A stretch of 64,000 nt of DNA from CAYXFD01 sp964464175. GTDB lineage: Bacteria; Cloacimonadota; Cloacimonadia; Cloacimonadales; JAJBBL01. Location of the stretch: NCBI GenBank assembly GCA_964464175.1, contig CAYXFD010000014.1, positions 12,841 to 76,840 on the forward strand, given 5' to 3'. Below, in pieces: positions 34,667-44,594 of the stretch (positions are counted from its first letter, which is position 1; each line of letters begins with the position of its first letter). Below the pieces are notes generated by a model. That model made no database searches. It was not told where the DNA came from and saw nothing but the letters and a program-made list of their open reading frames with translations. The position numbers were made by a program, and so were the translations under genes.

Positions 34667-35974
34667 CTATTCATCTTCTTCCAGAGCAAAGGGGGACTTA
34701 ACCTCTTTCTTTTCAATCATTTCCGTTAATCTATCGGCTGCTTCCTTCAGAGCTTCCCTGGTACCTATCCTACCCCTGAGAACTCTTTCCAAAACTCGTT
34801 CTTCCAGATATCTTCTAATCTCGAACCATTCGGGAATCGGTGGTTCGAAAGTGGCATAGTTTAACTGATCATAGACATCTGCCATCTCAGGATTGAGCTC
34901 CAGACGTTTGCTCAGTACAGGTACCTCAAAAGCACTCTTGCGAACCGGCATGTAATATGTTTTGTGAGACCAGCGTGCCGTCTGTTCTGTGTCGGTAAAC
35001 CATTTAATAAACTCCCAGGCAGCTCTATGTCTCTCTTCATCTTTCGTGTCAAAAATGCAGATATTTGTTCCGCTGATAACATTTCTGTTAGTCTCTTTTA
35101 TAGGCAGGGCAGCAATACCGAGTAAAAAATCAATTCCTGCCCGCTCCATATAAACAGCGGAAACACTTGAGCCTTCGACCATGGCGATCTCACTTGCCAG
35201 TAGATCGTTCTGCCATTCGAATCCTGCCGATAGATATGCAGTTTTATCTACATTTAACAGAGTGTTCAGGTGCTCCATAGCTTCAACTCCCGGTTCCAGA
35301 TGGAAAAGTGGTCTTCTGAAATCAGGTGTCATCATATCGCCGCCAGCCTGCAGCAAGAGATTAGCGAACATCCAGACACTTGTAGAGAAAGTAGTACCAT
35401 GCTGATCAATCTTTCCATCACCGGTAGTATCACGAGTCATTATCCGGCAAATTTCCCTGAATTCTGCCCAGGTTCGGGGTGGCTGATGGGGATTCAATCC
35501 CTCTCGGAAGAACATATCTTTATTATAGTATAAGACTCGAACGCTTTTGTTAAAAGGGAAAGACCAAATCTTCCCATCAATCATGCTGCTGTCGAGAAAT
35601 ACCTGATAGATATCGGCAAAATCATCCTCACCGAAATCTTCGTCTTCACTGATCAGATCATCCAAGGGAACTAAGACACCGCCTGTTACCAATCCGGCAG
35701 TCCAGGATTCAAACACCTGGGCCAGATCAGGCTGAGTCCCAGCCTGGATCGAGGCCATGAGTTTTTGGGACAGAGCTGTGTAATTACCCATAGAAATAGC
35801 ATGAATATGAATATCAGGATGAGAGGCATTAAATTCATCAATCAGTTCAATCAAGGCATCACCTAAAGGTCCTCCTAAGGCATGCCAGAATTCCAGTTCG
35901 GCCGGACGTTCTTTCTGTCCGCAGCCGGTAAGCAATAACGCCAAAACGATCAATATATATACGAGATATCGCAT
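34667..35974 (-). CDS. Sugar-type ABC transporter solute-binding lipoprotein
   Basis: 435 residues. A type II signal peptide ends in the lipobox LLTGC with C18 as the lipidated residue. Family 1 extracellular solute-binding features include 'ELEFWHALGGPLGDALIELIDEFNASHPDI' (split here: 'LEFWHALGGP', 'EFNASHPDI'), 'VLYYNKDMFFREGLNPHQPP', 'GTNICIF' and 'AAWEFIKWFTD'. The closest known type is the UgpB/MalE-like group for sugars or glycerol 3-phosphate. No permease or ATPase gene adjoins it, so the transporter partners are elsewhere. Confidence 0.85.
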   Translation of the reverse strand: MRYLVYILIVLALLLTGCGQKERPAELEFWHALGGPLGDALIELIDEFNASHPDIHIHAISMGNYTALSQKLMASIQAGTQPDLAQVFESWTAGLVTGGVLVPLDDLISEDEDFGEDDFADIYQVFLDSSMIDGKIWSFPFNKSVRVLYYNKDMFFREGLNPHQPPRTWAEFREICRIMTRDTTGDGKIDQHGTTFSTSVWMFANLLLQAGGDMMTPDFRRPLFHLEPGVEAMEHLNTLLNVDKTAYLSAGFEWQNDLLASEIAMVEGSSVSAVYMERAGIDFLLGIAALPIKETNRNVISGTNICIFDTKDEERHRAAWEFIKWFTDTEQTARWSHKTYYMPVRKSAFEVPVLSKRLELNPEMADVYDQLNYATFEPPIPEWFEIRRYLEERVLERVLRGRIGTREALKEAADRLTEMIEKKEVKSPFALEEDE

Positions 35975-36174
35975 CTGTTATCCTCCGCTAAATGACTATA
36001 GGCAAAGTAAAAATTGAATAGTTAACGTCAATGATTTTTTAAAATAATTGTCTAATGATCACCGCTCAATGAGCATAGTGGATTCTCACGGGTGGAGAAA
36101 AAATAGCTCTCATGTTTCCATACAAAGTCGAAAACCGTTCTTTCCTGAATGGTAAGTAAAATTACCGGGAAGAG

Positions 36175-37233
36175 CTAATTTGTATTTATATAGAGTTTAA
36201 TTGACTCGGTTTTCCCTCTTACCTTGAGTTCATTGTAATAACTGAATTGTGAAAAGGTATCTCTGTTAGCTCGGGCAAGAGTAGCTTCTGAGATCAAGAG
36301 CCGGTTTACAGGACTCAGTTTTTCGATCCGGGCTGCTGTATTTACTGCATCTCCGATAACTGTCAGATCCTTTCTGTTAACGGTACCTATATCTCCTTGG
36401 ATTACGGTTCCGCTGTTAATTCCTATTCTGATGTTGATCCCCTCTTTACCTTTTTCCTGCAACCGCTTATTTAGTGAAACCAAACCTTCATTAATGATCT
36501 TCAAAGCACTATTTATCGCATCGTTAGCATCAGTAAATATTGCCATAACTGCGTCACCGATGTACTTATCAATATCTCCGAAACATTCCCTGGTGATAAC
36601 ATCGCAGATCTCAAAAAGACTGTTCAACATCTCCACTGTCTCTTCCGGCTCATTTTGTTCGGTAAAGGCAGTAAAGCCGACAACATCGATATACATAATT
36701 GTTACATCGATCTGCTGGGATTTGATGGCAGTGTTCTCATCTTTGATCTGGATTCTGACTTCATCATAAGTCTTATTGGATACATATCTTTTGATCAGGT
36801 TAGTGAACTTTTCCTGCAAGATCCTATAGTTTTCCTGGGATGAAATATCACGAAAGACCTCAATAGCACCGGCAATACGGCCATCATCATCATAGATAGC
36901 CGAGATATGGGTTTCTACCGGAAATCTCTTCCCGTTTTTATGCTTAGGATATACCTTAGCACTGATCGGTTTACCGTCAGACATAACTTTGACAATGGGA
37001 CAGTTATTCTGACAGAGCAGCACTCCGTTCTCATCAATATGATTCAAAATATTCTCTGAACAGCGGCACCCTTTAACTTCCTCAGATCTGAAGCCGGTAA
37101 GGTCTTCACTCCCTTTGTTCCAAAAGATTATCTCTCTCTTTTCATCAACTATATAAACTCCATCAAAGAGATGGTTAAGAGTCAGATCAAAAATCTTATC
37201 ATCACTTATCTGTTGAGCGATTTGATTTTTCAT
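36175..37233 (-). CDS. PAS domain-class III adenylate/guanylate cyclase
   Basis: 352 residues, no membrane segment. The PAS domain (~18-135) carries a CxC...C...CP cysteine cluster ('GCRCSENIL', 'LLCQNNCPI'), common in this PAS subtype and possibly a metal or redox site. The catalytic domain (~175-350) has the two metal-binding Asp ('MYIDVVGFT', 'IGDAVMAIF'), the Lys in 'DKYIGD' and the transition-state 'VNTAAR' motif, so it should be active. AMP versus GMP specificity cannot be settled by reading. It stands alone between intergenic gaps. Confidence 0.88.
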   Translation of the reverse strand: MKNQIAQQISDDKIFDLTLNHLFDGVYIVDEKREIIFWNKGSEDLTGFRSEEVKGCRCSENILNHIDENGVLLCQNNCPIVKVMSDGKPISAKVYPKHKNGKRFPVETHISAIYDDDGRIAGAIEVFRDISSQENYRILQEKFTNLIKRYVSNKTYDEVRIQIKDENTAIKSQQIDVTIMYIDVVGFTAFTEQNEPEETVEMLNSLFEICDVITRECFGDIDKYIGDAVMAIFTDANDAINSALKIINEGLVSLNKRLQEKGKEGINIRIGINSGTVIQGDIGTVNRKDLTVIGDAVNTAARIEKLSPVNRLLISEATLARANRDTFSQFSYYNELKVRGKTESIKLYINTN

Positions 37234-37724
37234 AGGCTACTCCTTAATCATAGGATAAAAAATTGCATTCAGAGATTTTTGTCAAGAGACAAAGCGATAA
37301 AAAAGGTCTCGTTTGTTTGACAGCACAACTCTTCTTCGTCTCCCTAACTGAGAACGATGATGGTTTTTTTCACTTCAACTTGGGAAGAAGTATTAACTGA
37401 CGACAGATTTATCCCGGTTATGGTAACTAAAGGAGTCTATTCATAACAAAATCAGGCTACAATTAACCTCTCTTTCTTCGCAGTCATGGCAGAGTAAGCG
37501 ACTTTCTCCGGTATATTTTCTTTCTTTATAATATTAGGTTAGCAGAGGGAAAGAGCTGAGTCGGCTGGAGAAGTCTTAGCTGGTTCACTATGCTAACCTT
37601 GAGATATGATAGGTTTTCATGATGGCAGAGAACAGTCTCAACGATTGAGTAATAGATAAAAAGAATAATTCATTTGACAGAAAAGTGCTGACTTTTCATC
37701 CATCAAAGAAAAAATGGATAAACT
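37234..37724. other. Intergenic region between divergent cyclase and exchanger genes
   Basis: 491 bp, AT-rich, no ORF with support, no RNA gene recognised. It should hold the promoters of the two divergent genes, but I could not pick a convincing -35/-10 pair. Confidence 0.5.
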
Positions 37725-38684
37725 ATGATAGAGATTCTATTCTTCATCGTCGGGTTTGTTTTTTTGGTCAAGGGTGCTGATTTACTCGTTGACGGCTCAT
37801 ATTTTGTGGCAAGGCATCTCCGGATTTCTGAGTTGGCAATCGGACTGACAGTAGTAGCTTTTGGTACTTCTCTTCCCGAATTGGTGGTTAATCTCTCAGC
37901 AAGTTTCCGGGGAGCTTCCGACTTAGCGATTGGGAATGTCTTTGGCAGCAACATTGCCAATGTTCTGCTGATACTGGGCGTGAGTGCCATTCTCTGCCCT
38001 TTGCCCTTGCAGAAAAAGACAATTGTCTCCGAGATACCCTTTACCCTGATCGCTGCCTTGTTAGTAGGTTTCCTGGCCAATGCTGCCCTGTTCAATGATG
38101 AAAAGACCATGCTTCTCAGCCGCTGGGACGGACTTATTCTTCTTTTCTTTTTTGGCCTATATTTGGTTTATATTGTCAAAACTGCCAAGGAAAATGAAGA
38201 TACCCTTTATGATAAAGAGGTCAAGACACTCAATCTAAAAAAATCAGTTATCTACATCATTCTCGGAGTTATCGGTCTGTTTCTCGGAGGTAAATGGATC
38301 GTTGACGGTGCGGTTTATATTGCCGGCATTCTAGATTTGAGTGAAGGTTTTATCGGCTTAACAGTCGTAGCTATAGGAACTTCATTACCGGAACTCGTAA
38401 CTTCGGTAACGGCTGCAATGAAGGGAAACATTGATATCTCCATCGGTAATATCATCGGCTCTAACATCTTCAACCTTCTCTGGGTATTGGCGATCAGTTC
38501 AATCATAAAACCTCTCCCTTTTTCCGGAATAAACAACATTGATATCATTATTATGGTCTTTTCCTGCACTTTGATAATCATTGCTATGGCTACCGGTGTG
38601 AGAAATGCCATTGACCGTAAAAACGGCTTTCTCTTTCTGGTCATCTATTTTGCTTATCTGATATATCTCTTTTACCGTGGTTGA
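37725..38684 (+). CDS. Ca2+/Na+ antiporter of the CaCA family (YrbG-like)
   Basis: 319 residues, about ten membrane helices in two inverted halves. Each half carries the alpha-repeat signature: 'VVAFGTSLPELVVNLSAS...GNVFGSNIAN' and 'VVAIGTSLPELVTSVTAA...GNIIGSNIFN'. These acidic and small residues form the ion path in the family. Length is typical for the YrbG type. The ion pair is by family. Confidence 0.93.
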   Translation: MIEILFFIVGFVFLVKGADLLVDGSYFVARHLRISELAIGLTVVAFGTSLPELVVNLSASFRGASDLAIGNVFGSNIANVLLILGVSAILCPLPLQKKTIVSEIPFTLIAALLVGFLANAALFNDEKTMLLSRWDGLILLFFFGLYLVYIVKTAKENEDTLYDKEVKTLNLKKSVIYIILGVIGLFLGGKWIVDGAVYIAGILDLSEGFIGLTVVAIGTSLPELVTSVTAAMKGNIDISIGNIIGSNIFNLLWVLAISSIIKPLPFSGINNIDIIIMVFSCTLIIIAMATGVRNAIDRKNGFLFLVIYFAYLIYLFYRG

Positions 38685-38749
38685 TGGAGCGGGAAAGAGA
38701 TATCTGTTTTTTGCTTGCAATTCAACTAAAAGAATATTAAGATCTCGGT

Positions 38750-39844
38750 ATGAAAAACAAGAGTAGAGTAGCTGTCGGATTGAGTGGTGGAATTGATTCT
38801 GCCATGACTGCTTATCTCTTATTGAAAGAAGGATACGATGTTATCGGACTCACCATGTCAACCTGGGATGAGAGTTATACCTCGCAACAGCCTCTCAGGA
38901 GCGGTTGTTTTGGTCCGGGAGAGAGCGAAGACATTGAATCGGCAGAACGGATCTGCCGTTCTTTTCGGATTCCCCATTATGTGGTGGACTTGAAGACGGA
39001 ATACAGGGAGACCGTACTTGACTATTTTCAGGGTGTTTATCTTTCAGGAGAGACTCCCAATCCCTGTGTGGTTTGCAACAGAGAGATTAAATTTTCCCAG
39101 CTTCCCGAAAAAGCAAGAGAGATGGGACTGAATTTCGATCTGTTTGCCACGGGGCATTATTCCCGGAGGATTTTGCACGAGGGTAAGTATTATATAGCTA
39201 AAGGTGTTGATAACCAAAAAGATCAATCATATTTTCTTTGCCGCCTGGATCAGTCTGTTTTAAGAAGAATACTTCTTCCGCTCGGTAACTACCAGAAGAA
39301 AGAGATAAAGGAAATCGCCCAACAAGAGGGATTTCATGATCTCAGCAAAAGAAAAGAGAGTCAGGATTTCATCGAATCGGAAGATTATGGCTTCATTTTC
39401 GGGGAGAAAGGAAGAGATCCGGGGGATATTGTTGATGGGAATGGTAATATTATTGGAACGCATAAAGGGATAATCTACTATACAGTGGGACAAAGAAGAG
39501 GATTGAATCTTTCGGGTCTTCCGGAACCATATTATGTCCTCGGAATTGATCCCTGCAGCAACAAGATCATTGCAGGAGAAAAAGAGAAACTGTTCAAGAG
39601 AAAATTAATTGCCGGCAAAGTAATCTGGGTCGATGATAAGGAGAGAGATGAACCTCTGTTTCTGGAAGCGAAGATCAGGCTCCAACACCAGCCGGCAAGT
39701 TGTGAAATTATTCCCCAGGGTAAGGACAGATGCGAAGTGAACTTTGATGAACCTCAATTATCGATAACCCCCGGTCAGATAGTTGCTTTTTATGATAAGG
39801 AGCGGGTAATCGGGAGTGGAGTAATTTCAAAAGAGCAGTGCTGA
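38750..39844 (+). CDS. mnmA: tRNA-specific 2-thiouridylase
   Basis: 364 residues. PP-loop 'VGLSGGIDSAMTAYLL' at the N-terminus; catalytic cysteines in 'TPNPCVVCNREIKF' and in the region 'ATGHYSRR...DQSYFLCRL'. It transfers sulfur to U34 of Lys, Glu and Gln tRNAs. The last ~100 residues form the usual C-terminal beta domains. It is 65 nt after the exchanger and 50 nt before hydE, so it may be co-transcribed with either. Confidence 0.95.
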   Translation: MKNKSRVAVGLSGGIDSAMTAYLLLKEGYDVIGLTMSTWDESYTSQQPLRSGCFGPGESEDIESAERICRSFRIPHYVVDLKTEYRETVLDYFQGVYLSGETPNPCVVCNREIKFSQLPEKAREMGLNFDLFATGHYSRRILHEGKYYIAKGVDNQKDQSYFLCRLDQSVLRRILLPLGNYQKKEIKEIAQQEGFHDLSKRKESQDFIESEDYGFIFGEKGRDPGDIVDGNGNIIGTHKGIIYYTVGQRRGLNLSGLPEPYYVLGIDPCSNKIIAGEKEKLFKRKLIAGKVIWVDDKERDEPLFLEAKIRLQHQPASCEIIPQGKDRCEVNFDEPQLSITPGQIVAFYDKERVIGSGVISKEQC

Positions 39845-39894
39845 TACTCTTCTCACTACTTAAAGTAGAAACTTAGATAGATGGAGTTAATTAG

Positions 39895-40944
39895 TTGAAA
39901 AAAAAAGAGATAGTTGAATTACTAAGCTTGAAAGAACCTGAAGCTGTCAGGAGTTTATATGAACGGGCGTATGCAACGAAGTTAAAGACTGTAGGTAATA
40001 AGGTCTATTTCCGGGGCATCATTGAGTACAGCAACATTTGTACAAAGAATTGTTATTATTGTGGAATTAGACGGGAAAATCAGAAAAACAGCAGATACGA
40101 GATGAGCAGTAAAGAGGTTATTGAGGCAGGTCTTTGGGCATTCGAGAACAGATATGGTTCAGTGGTCATTCAATCGGGAGAGCGAAACGATAAACAGTTT
40201 GTTGATAAAATCAAGGGGATTATCAAAGAGTTAAAAACACTAACCTCCGGGAAACTCGGCATTACCCTATCATTGGGCGAACAAAGCAGGGAAGTTTTCG
40301 AAGAATGGTATGTTGCCGGTGCCCACAGATACCTGCTTCGGATTGAAACCACCAATCCGGAACTTTACAGTAAATGTCATCCCTCTGATCATTCAATGCT
40401 GAAGAGATTGGATTGTCTCCGGATCTTAAAAGAGATCGGCTATCAGACCGGTACCGGAGTTATGATCGGATTACCCGGGCAGACCTTGTCTCATCTTGCT
40501 GATGATATCCTCTTTTTCCGGGATTTTGATATAGACATGATCGGTATGGGACCTTATGTCATTCATCAGGAGACACCTTTTTCCAGATACAAGGACAAGG
40601 TCGATCATGAAGAAAACCTCCAATTGTCTTTGAAGATGATTGCGATTACCAGGTTGATTATGCCTGACATCAACATAGCATCGACAACCGCTTTGCAGGC
40701 GATCAATCCTCAGGGGCGGGAGATGGGTTTAAAGGCAGGAGCCAATATCATTATGCCTGTAATAACCGATATTAAATACCGGAAATCTTATCAATTATAT
40801 AACAACAAGCCCTGTCTTGACGAGAATTCTGATATGTGTAAAAGCTGTTTAGAGGGGAGAATAGCGACTATCGGAGAAGAGATCGGATACAGTGAGTGGG
40901 GGGACTCGCCTCATTTCACCGGCAGAAAGAACGATAAGGTCTAA
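39895..40944 (+). CDS. hydE: [FeFe]-hydrogenase maturase HydE-like radical SAM protein
   Basis: 349 residues from a TTG start; GGAG lies 9 nt upstream and no in-frame ATG fits. The radical SAM motif CTKNCYYC (C49, C53, C56) sits in 'YSNICTKNCYYCGIRR', and 'RYLLRIETTNPELY' and 'GVMIGLPGQT' are typical of HydE. The C-terminus has a further 'CKSC' pair. HydE helps build the dithiomethylamine-bridged di-iron site of [FeFe] hydrogenase. hydF and hydG are not in the window. PylB or BioB relatives are the alternatives, but less likely. Confidence 0.85.
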   Translation: MKKKEIVELLSLKEPEAVRSLYERAYATKLKTVGNKVYFRGIIEYSNICTKNCYYCGIRRENQKNSRYEMSSKEVIEAGLWAFENRYGSVVIQSGERNDKQFVDKIKGIIKELKTLTSGKLGITLSLGEQSREVFEEWYVAGAHRYLLRIETTNPELYSKCHPSDHSMLKRLDCLRILKEIGYQTGTGVMIGLPGQTLSHLADDILFFRDFDIDMIGMGPYVIHQETPFSRYKDKVDHEENLQLSLKMIAITRLIMPDINIASTTALQAINPQGREMGLKAGANIIMPVITDIKYRKSYQLYNNKPCLDENSDMCKSCLEGRIATIGEEIGYSEWGDSPHFTGRKNDKV

Positions 40945-41015
40945 AAGAAATCAGTTTTACCGGTTTTTTTCTTGTTAAGTTTGTTTTGCTCTGGGGAGTT
41001 TAGTTTTCAGGGAGG

Positions 41016-42830
41016 TCATTTTTGGAGCTCTTGGATGATGAGCCTGGCAGTTTTGCTGCCGATCCCCTTAACAACTTGTAACTCCTCTTCCGAAGCTTTC
41101 TTCAGATTCTCAACCGAACCAAAATGCTTCAGTAGAAGAAATTTCGTACTCTTTCCAATACCTTTTATGGCATCCAGTTCACTCTTAATAGTACGGGAAG
41201 ACCTTCGTTTACGATGAAAGCTGATCGCAAAGCGATGTGCTTCATCGCGTATATTCACTAATAATCTCAAAGCGGAAGAGGAACGAGGGAGGAAAACCGG
41301 CTCTGATCTGTCCGACAGATATACCTCTTCTAACCTTTTTGCTAAAGATATCAGAGCAATTTCGGGATAATTCTTCATAATTGTCAGTACGGAGTGCAAT
41401 TGTCCCTTTCCGCCATCTACGATCAGCAGGTCAGGTTTTACCTCCTCCGTAATCCGGGCAAAATACCGATCCAGCGTCTCTCTCATTGCAGCATAATCAT
41501 CCTGCCCCTGAACAGATTTGATAATGAAGTGCCTGTATTCCCGTTTCAGGGGTTTGCCGTTAGTAAAGTAAACAATCGCGGCAACCGTATCACTGCCCTG
41601 AATTGTGGAGATATCGAGACAGATTATCTTTCGGGGTAACCTGGGTAAAGAGAGTTTCTCCTTCAGCTCCTGGATCGGAAAGACAGTCCTGCTCGCTTTC
41701 CGCAGATGACTCAATCGTATCGTTTCCATGAAATTGAAAGCATTTTTGGCAGCTACCTTGATCAGAAATCTGTTTTCACCCCTCTGAGGGATGTGCAGCT
41801 TATTTTTGAGCCATTTATTAAGACTCTCATAGTCATCCGGTTCTTCCGCTAAGAGTATTTTTTGGGGTAGTTCCTGCAGTTTTTCAGAATAGTATTGATT
41901 GAGGAAAGCAGCTAAGATCTCCGGGATGTTAGCCTCTTCGGGACTGTTCAGGCGGTAGTTTTCTTTATTGAGTAGTTTCCCCCCGATAATTTTCAGAACT
42001 GTTACAACTACCAGATTTCCCTCTTTAGAGACTGCTATAATATCCCTGTCCTGCTCATCATGAAAATAGCTTGTTTTTGATTTCTGGATTCTTTCGAACA
42101 TCTTGATCTGATCCCTTGTTTGAGCAGCTTTTTCATACTCCCTTTTTTCACTCTGCTCGGTCATTTCCTGCCGGAGGAGATCGATGATTTCCCGGTTTTT
42201 GCCGCTTAAGTAAGAGATCACCTTAGCAACTGATTTATTGTATTCTGCTTCACTTATCTTTCCGATACAGGGGGCAGGACATTTCCCTAACTGATAATTA
42301 AAACAGGGTCTGTCATAACCGGATTTATCTAATCTTATCGTCCTCTTGCACGTTCGTAGCGGAAGCTGCCATTCGATAAAGCGTAAGGTCTTTTTTATAG
42401 CAGTTGCATCGGTGTAGGGACCGAAGTATTTGGATCCGTCTTTGGCCTTTTCCCGATCTATCAATACTCTTGGGAACGCTTCCTGGACTGTAATTTTGAT
42501 AAAGGGGTACTGCTTGTCATCTTTTAAGGCGACGTTGTAGGGGGGACGGTGTTGTTTGATCAGGTTGGCTTCAAGTATATAGGCTTCATCTTCGGTCGGT
42601 GTCAGAATATACTCGAAATCGGCAACCTGGCTCACCATCCGGTGTATACGTTTTTGATAGCTGTCATCGAGTTTGAGTTTTCCGGTGAAATATGATTTAA
42701 TCCGGTTTTTCAGAACAAGTGCCTTGCCGATATAGAGGATCTTACCGCTACGGTCTTTCATAATATAGACGCCGGGTGAAGCGGGAAGAAGTTTCAGCTT
42801 CTTTTTCAGGAACGGCGGAATTTTTTCCAT
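41016..42830 (-). CDS. uvrC: UvrABC excinuclease subunit C
   Basis: 604 residues, full length. GIY-YIG nuclease at the N-terminus ('PGVYIMKDRSGKILYIGKA'), Cys-containing linker ('RPCFNYQLGKCPAPCIG'), UVR helix ('LRQEMTEQSEKREYEKAAQTRDQI'), RNase H-like nuclease ('PDLLIVDGGKGQL') and C-terminal double helix-hairpin-helix ('IKGIGKSTKFLLLKHFG', 'VKGIGSKTARLI'). It makes both incisions in nucleotide excision repair. Its start overlaps the end of murJ by 25 nt, implying translational coupling. Confidence 0.97.
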   Translation of the reverse strand: MEKIPPFLKKKLKLLPASPGVYIMKDRSGKILYIGKALVLKNRIKSYFTGKLKLDDSYQKRIHRMVSQVADFEYILTPTEDEAYILEANLIKQHRPPYNVALKDDKQYPFIKITVQEAFPRVLIDREKAKDGSKYFGPYTDATAIKKTLRFIEWQLPLRTCKRTIRLDKSGYDRPCFNYQLGKCPAPCIGKISEAEYNKSVAKVISYLSGKNREIIDLLRQEMTEQSEKREYEKAAQTRDQIKMFERIQKSKTSYFHDEQDRDIIAVSKEGNLVVVTVLKIIGGKLLNKENYRLNSPEEANIPEILAAFLNQYYSEKLQELPQKILLAEEPDDYESLNKWLKNKLHIPQRGENRFLIKVAAKNAFNFMETIRLSHLRKASRTVFPIQELKEKLSLPRLPRKIICLDISTIQGSDTVAAIVYFTNGKPLKREYRHFIIKSVQGQDDYAAMRETLDRYFARITEEVKPDLLIVDGGKGQLHSVLTIMKNYPEIALISLAKRLEEVYLSDRSEPVFLPRSSSALRLLVNIRDEAHRFAISFHRKRRSSRTIKSELDAIKGIGKSTKFLLLKHFGSVENLKKASEEELQVVKGIGSKTARLIIQELQK

Positions 42831-44368
42831 AAGATCTCTTTAATGTTGTTTATATATTCAACCCTGAGCAGATAGGTACCGAGAAAATAAAACAGAGCAG
42901 CAGCAATAAAAAAGATGCTTAGTTTAAGGAGTAAGCCGGTTATTCCCAATACTTCGAAATGACTGCTGGTGAAACGGATCCCCAGGTAGAGAAGAGAACT
43001 CATCAAGATAATCTTCCAAAGATTGTGGTTAAGATTCAGGATTGATAGTTCCGGCATCTTTTTTTTCAATACGGTCAGTAAGATGATAAAGTGCACCAGA
43101 GCAGACAGAGAAGAAGCCAAAGCCAAACCGGCATGCTGCAAAAACTGCATAAGAATGACATTTAGAATAATATTCAGCATTACTATCAAAGCAGATATTT
43201 TGACAGGTGTCTTAGTGTCTTTATTAGCATAAAATAGCGGGATCAGCGTCCGGGTTAAACTATAGAAGACAAGTCCGAACGAATAGAACACAAGGGCACG
43301 ATAAGTCATGTCCAGGGCAAATTGATCAAATGCTCCCCGCATAAAGAGCAGTCGGATAATATCTTTTCCCAGAGTAACCGAGATTACTGTAATGGGAAGC
43401 ATCAGATAGACCAGAGTGATGATACTGAAGCGGAGTGTTTCGGATAGATTCTTCCAATCCTTAGCAGCTGTATAGCGGGAAAACATGGGTAAGACAGCAG
43501 AGCTTGCCGAGATACCGATTATTCCCAGGGGGAGCTGCATCAGCCTGTTACCGTACTGCAATGCTGCGATACTGCCGGAGATCAGGAAAGATGCCAGAAT
43601 AAGATCTACAGCCAGATTAATCTCTCTGATCGCTAATCCTACCACTCCCGGGATAAACCGTCGCCAGAGATTATTAAGAGCCTCTCCTTTTAAACTCAGG
43701 TTCAAACGGAGCTGATAACCGATCTTTTTTAGCAAGGGAAGGTTTACGGCAGTCTGTAAGACACCACCAAAGAGAACTCCCAGGGCGAGAACTACTGCCT
43801 GTTCTTCCAGGTCAGCCTGCTGAACAAGAGAGAAAATCACTAAAAACATGATCATTCCGAGATTGAGAAATGCCGAAGACAAGCCGGGCAGGAAGAAATA
43901 ATCATGAGAGTTGAGGATTGAAATCAGAGTTGAAGACAATCCGATCAGCAGGAGATACGGGAACATGATCCGCGTCAGTCTAACCGTTATCTGGTAACTC
44001 TGAGTATCGAAACCGGGAGCCAATAACCTGGTTATGACGGGGGCAAAGATTATTCCCAGTAGAGTCAGCAGTGTTAGAAAAAGGGTTAGCAGAGAGAGCA
44101 TATTCAGAGCGAAACGGATCTGTTCCTGCCGCCCCTTCTTGACCTCTATTTCATTGTAAATCGGGATGAAAGCAGCTGATAAAGCCCCTTCTCCGAATAG
44201 TTTCCTCAAAAGATTAGGTATCTGGTAACCAACCTGAAAAGCATCCGCAACGTAAGAAGCTCCGAAGAATCCGGCAAAGATCATGTCTCTTGCCAAGCCT
44301 AAAAAGCGGCTGATTAAAACAGCTATGGACATCGACCCGATATTCTTTGCCAAGACCTTTGTAGCCAT
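42806..44368 (-). CDS. murJ: Lipid II flippase MurJ (MviN family)
   Basis: 520 residues with about 14 membrane helices. Family signatures: 'SRFLGLARDMIFAGFFGAS..ADAFQVGYQIPNLLRKLFGEGALSAAFIPIY' (given in parts) and 'LPLGIIGISASSAVLPMFSRY'. It moves lipid-linked peptidoglycan precursor across the inner membrane. It is co-transcribed with the overlapping uvrC. Confidence 0.95.
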   Translation of the reverse strand: MATKVLAKNIGSMSIAVLISRFLGLARDMIFAGFFGASYVADAFQVGYQIPNLLRKLFGEGALSAAFIPIYNEIEVKKGRQEQIRFALNMLSLLTLFLTLLTLLGIIFAPVITRLLAPGFDTQSYQITVRLTRIMFPYLLLIGLSSTLISILNSHDYFFLPGLSSAFLNLGMIMFLVIFSLVQQADLEEQAVVLALGVLFGGVLQTAVNLPLLKKIGYQLRLNLSLKGEALNNLWRRFIPGVVGLAIREINLAVDLILASFLISGSIAALQYGNRLMQLPLGIIGISASSAVLPMFSRYTAAKDWKNLSETLRFSIITLVYLMLPITVISVTLGKDIIRLLFMRGAFDQFALDMTYRALVFYSFGLVFYSLTRTLIPLFYANKDTKTPVKISALIVMLNIILNVILMQFLQHAGLALASSLSALVHFIILLTVLKKKMPELSILNLNHNLWKIILMSSLLYLGIRFTSSHFEVLGITGLLLKLSIFFIAAALFYFLGTYLLRVEYINNIKEILWKKFRRS

Positions 44369-44594
44369 ATTTTGTTACTCTCTATTGGTCACCAGAAACA
44401 GAGCCTCTTTTTCAGAGATACCAGAGGTGAGTTTATTATTCACTTCATTATCAAAACCATAAAACCTGAATTCAATCATTACAGAGGGAGCAGTATCAGA
44501 TGGGTTAATAAAACTGACGTATAGAGAAAAAAGAGGTATCCAGGGCTAATATCCGGGGCTGAAAATCCTCAGGAATCATATTGCTATCAAACAA

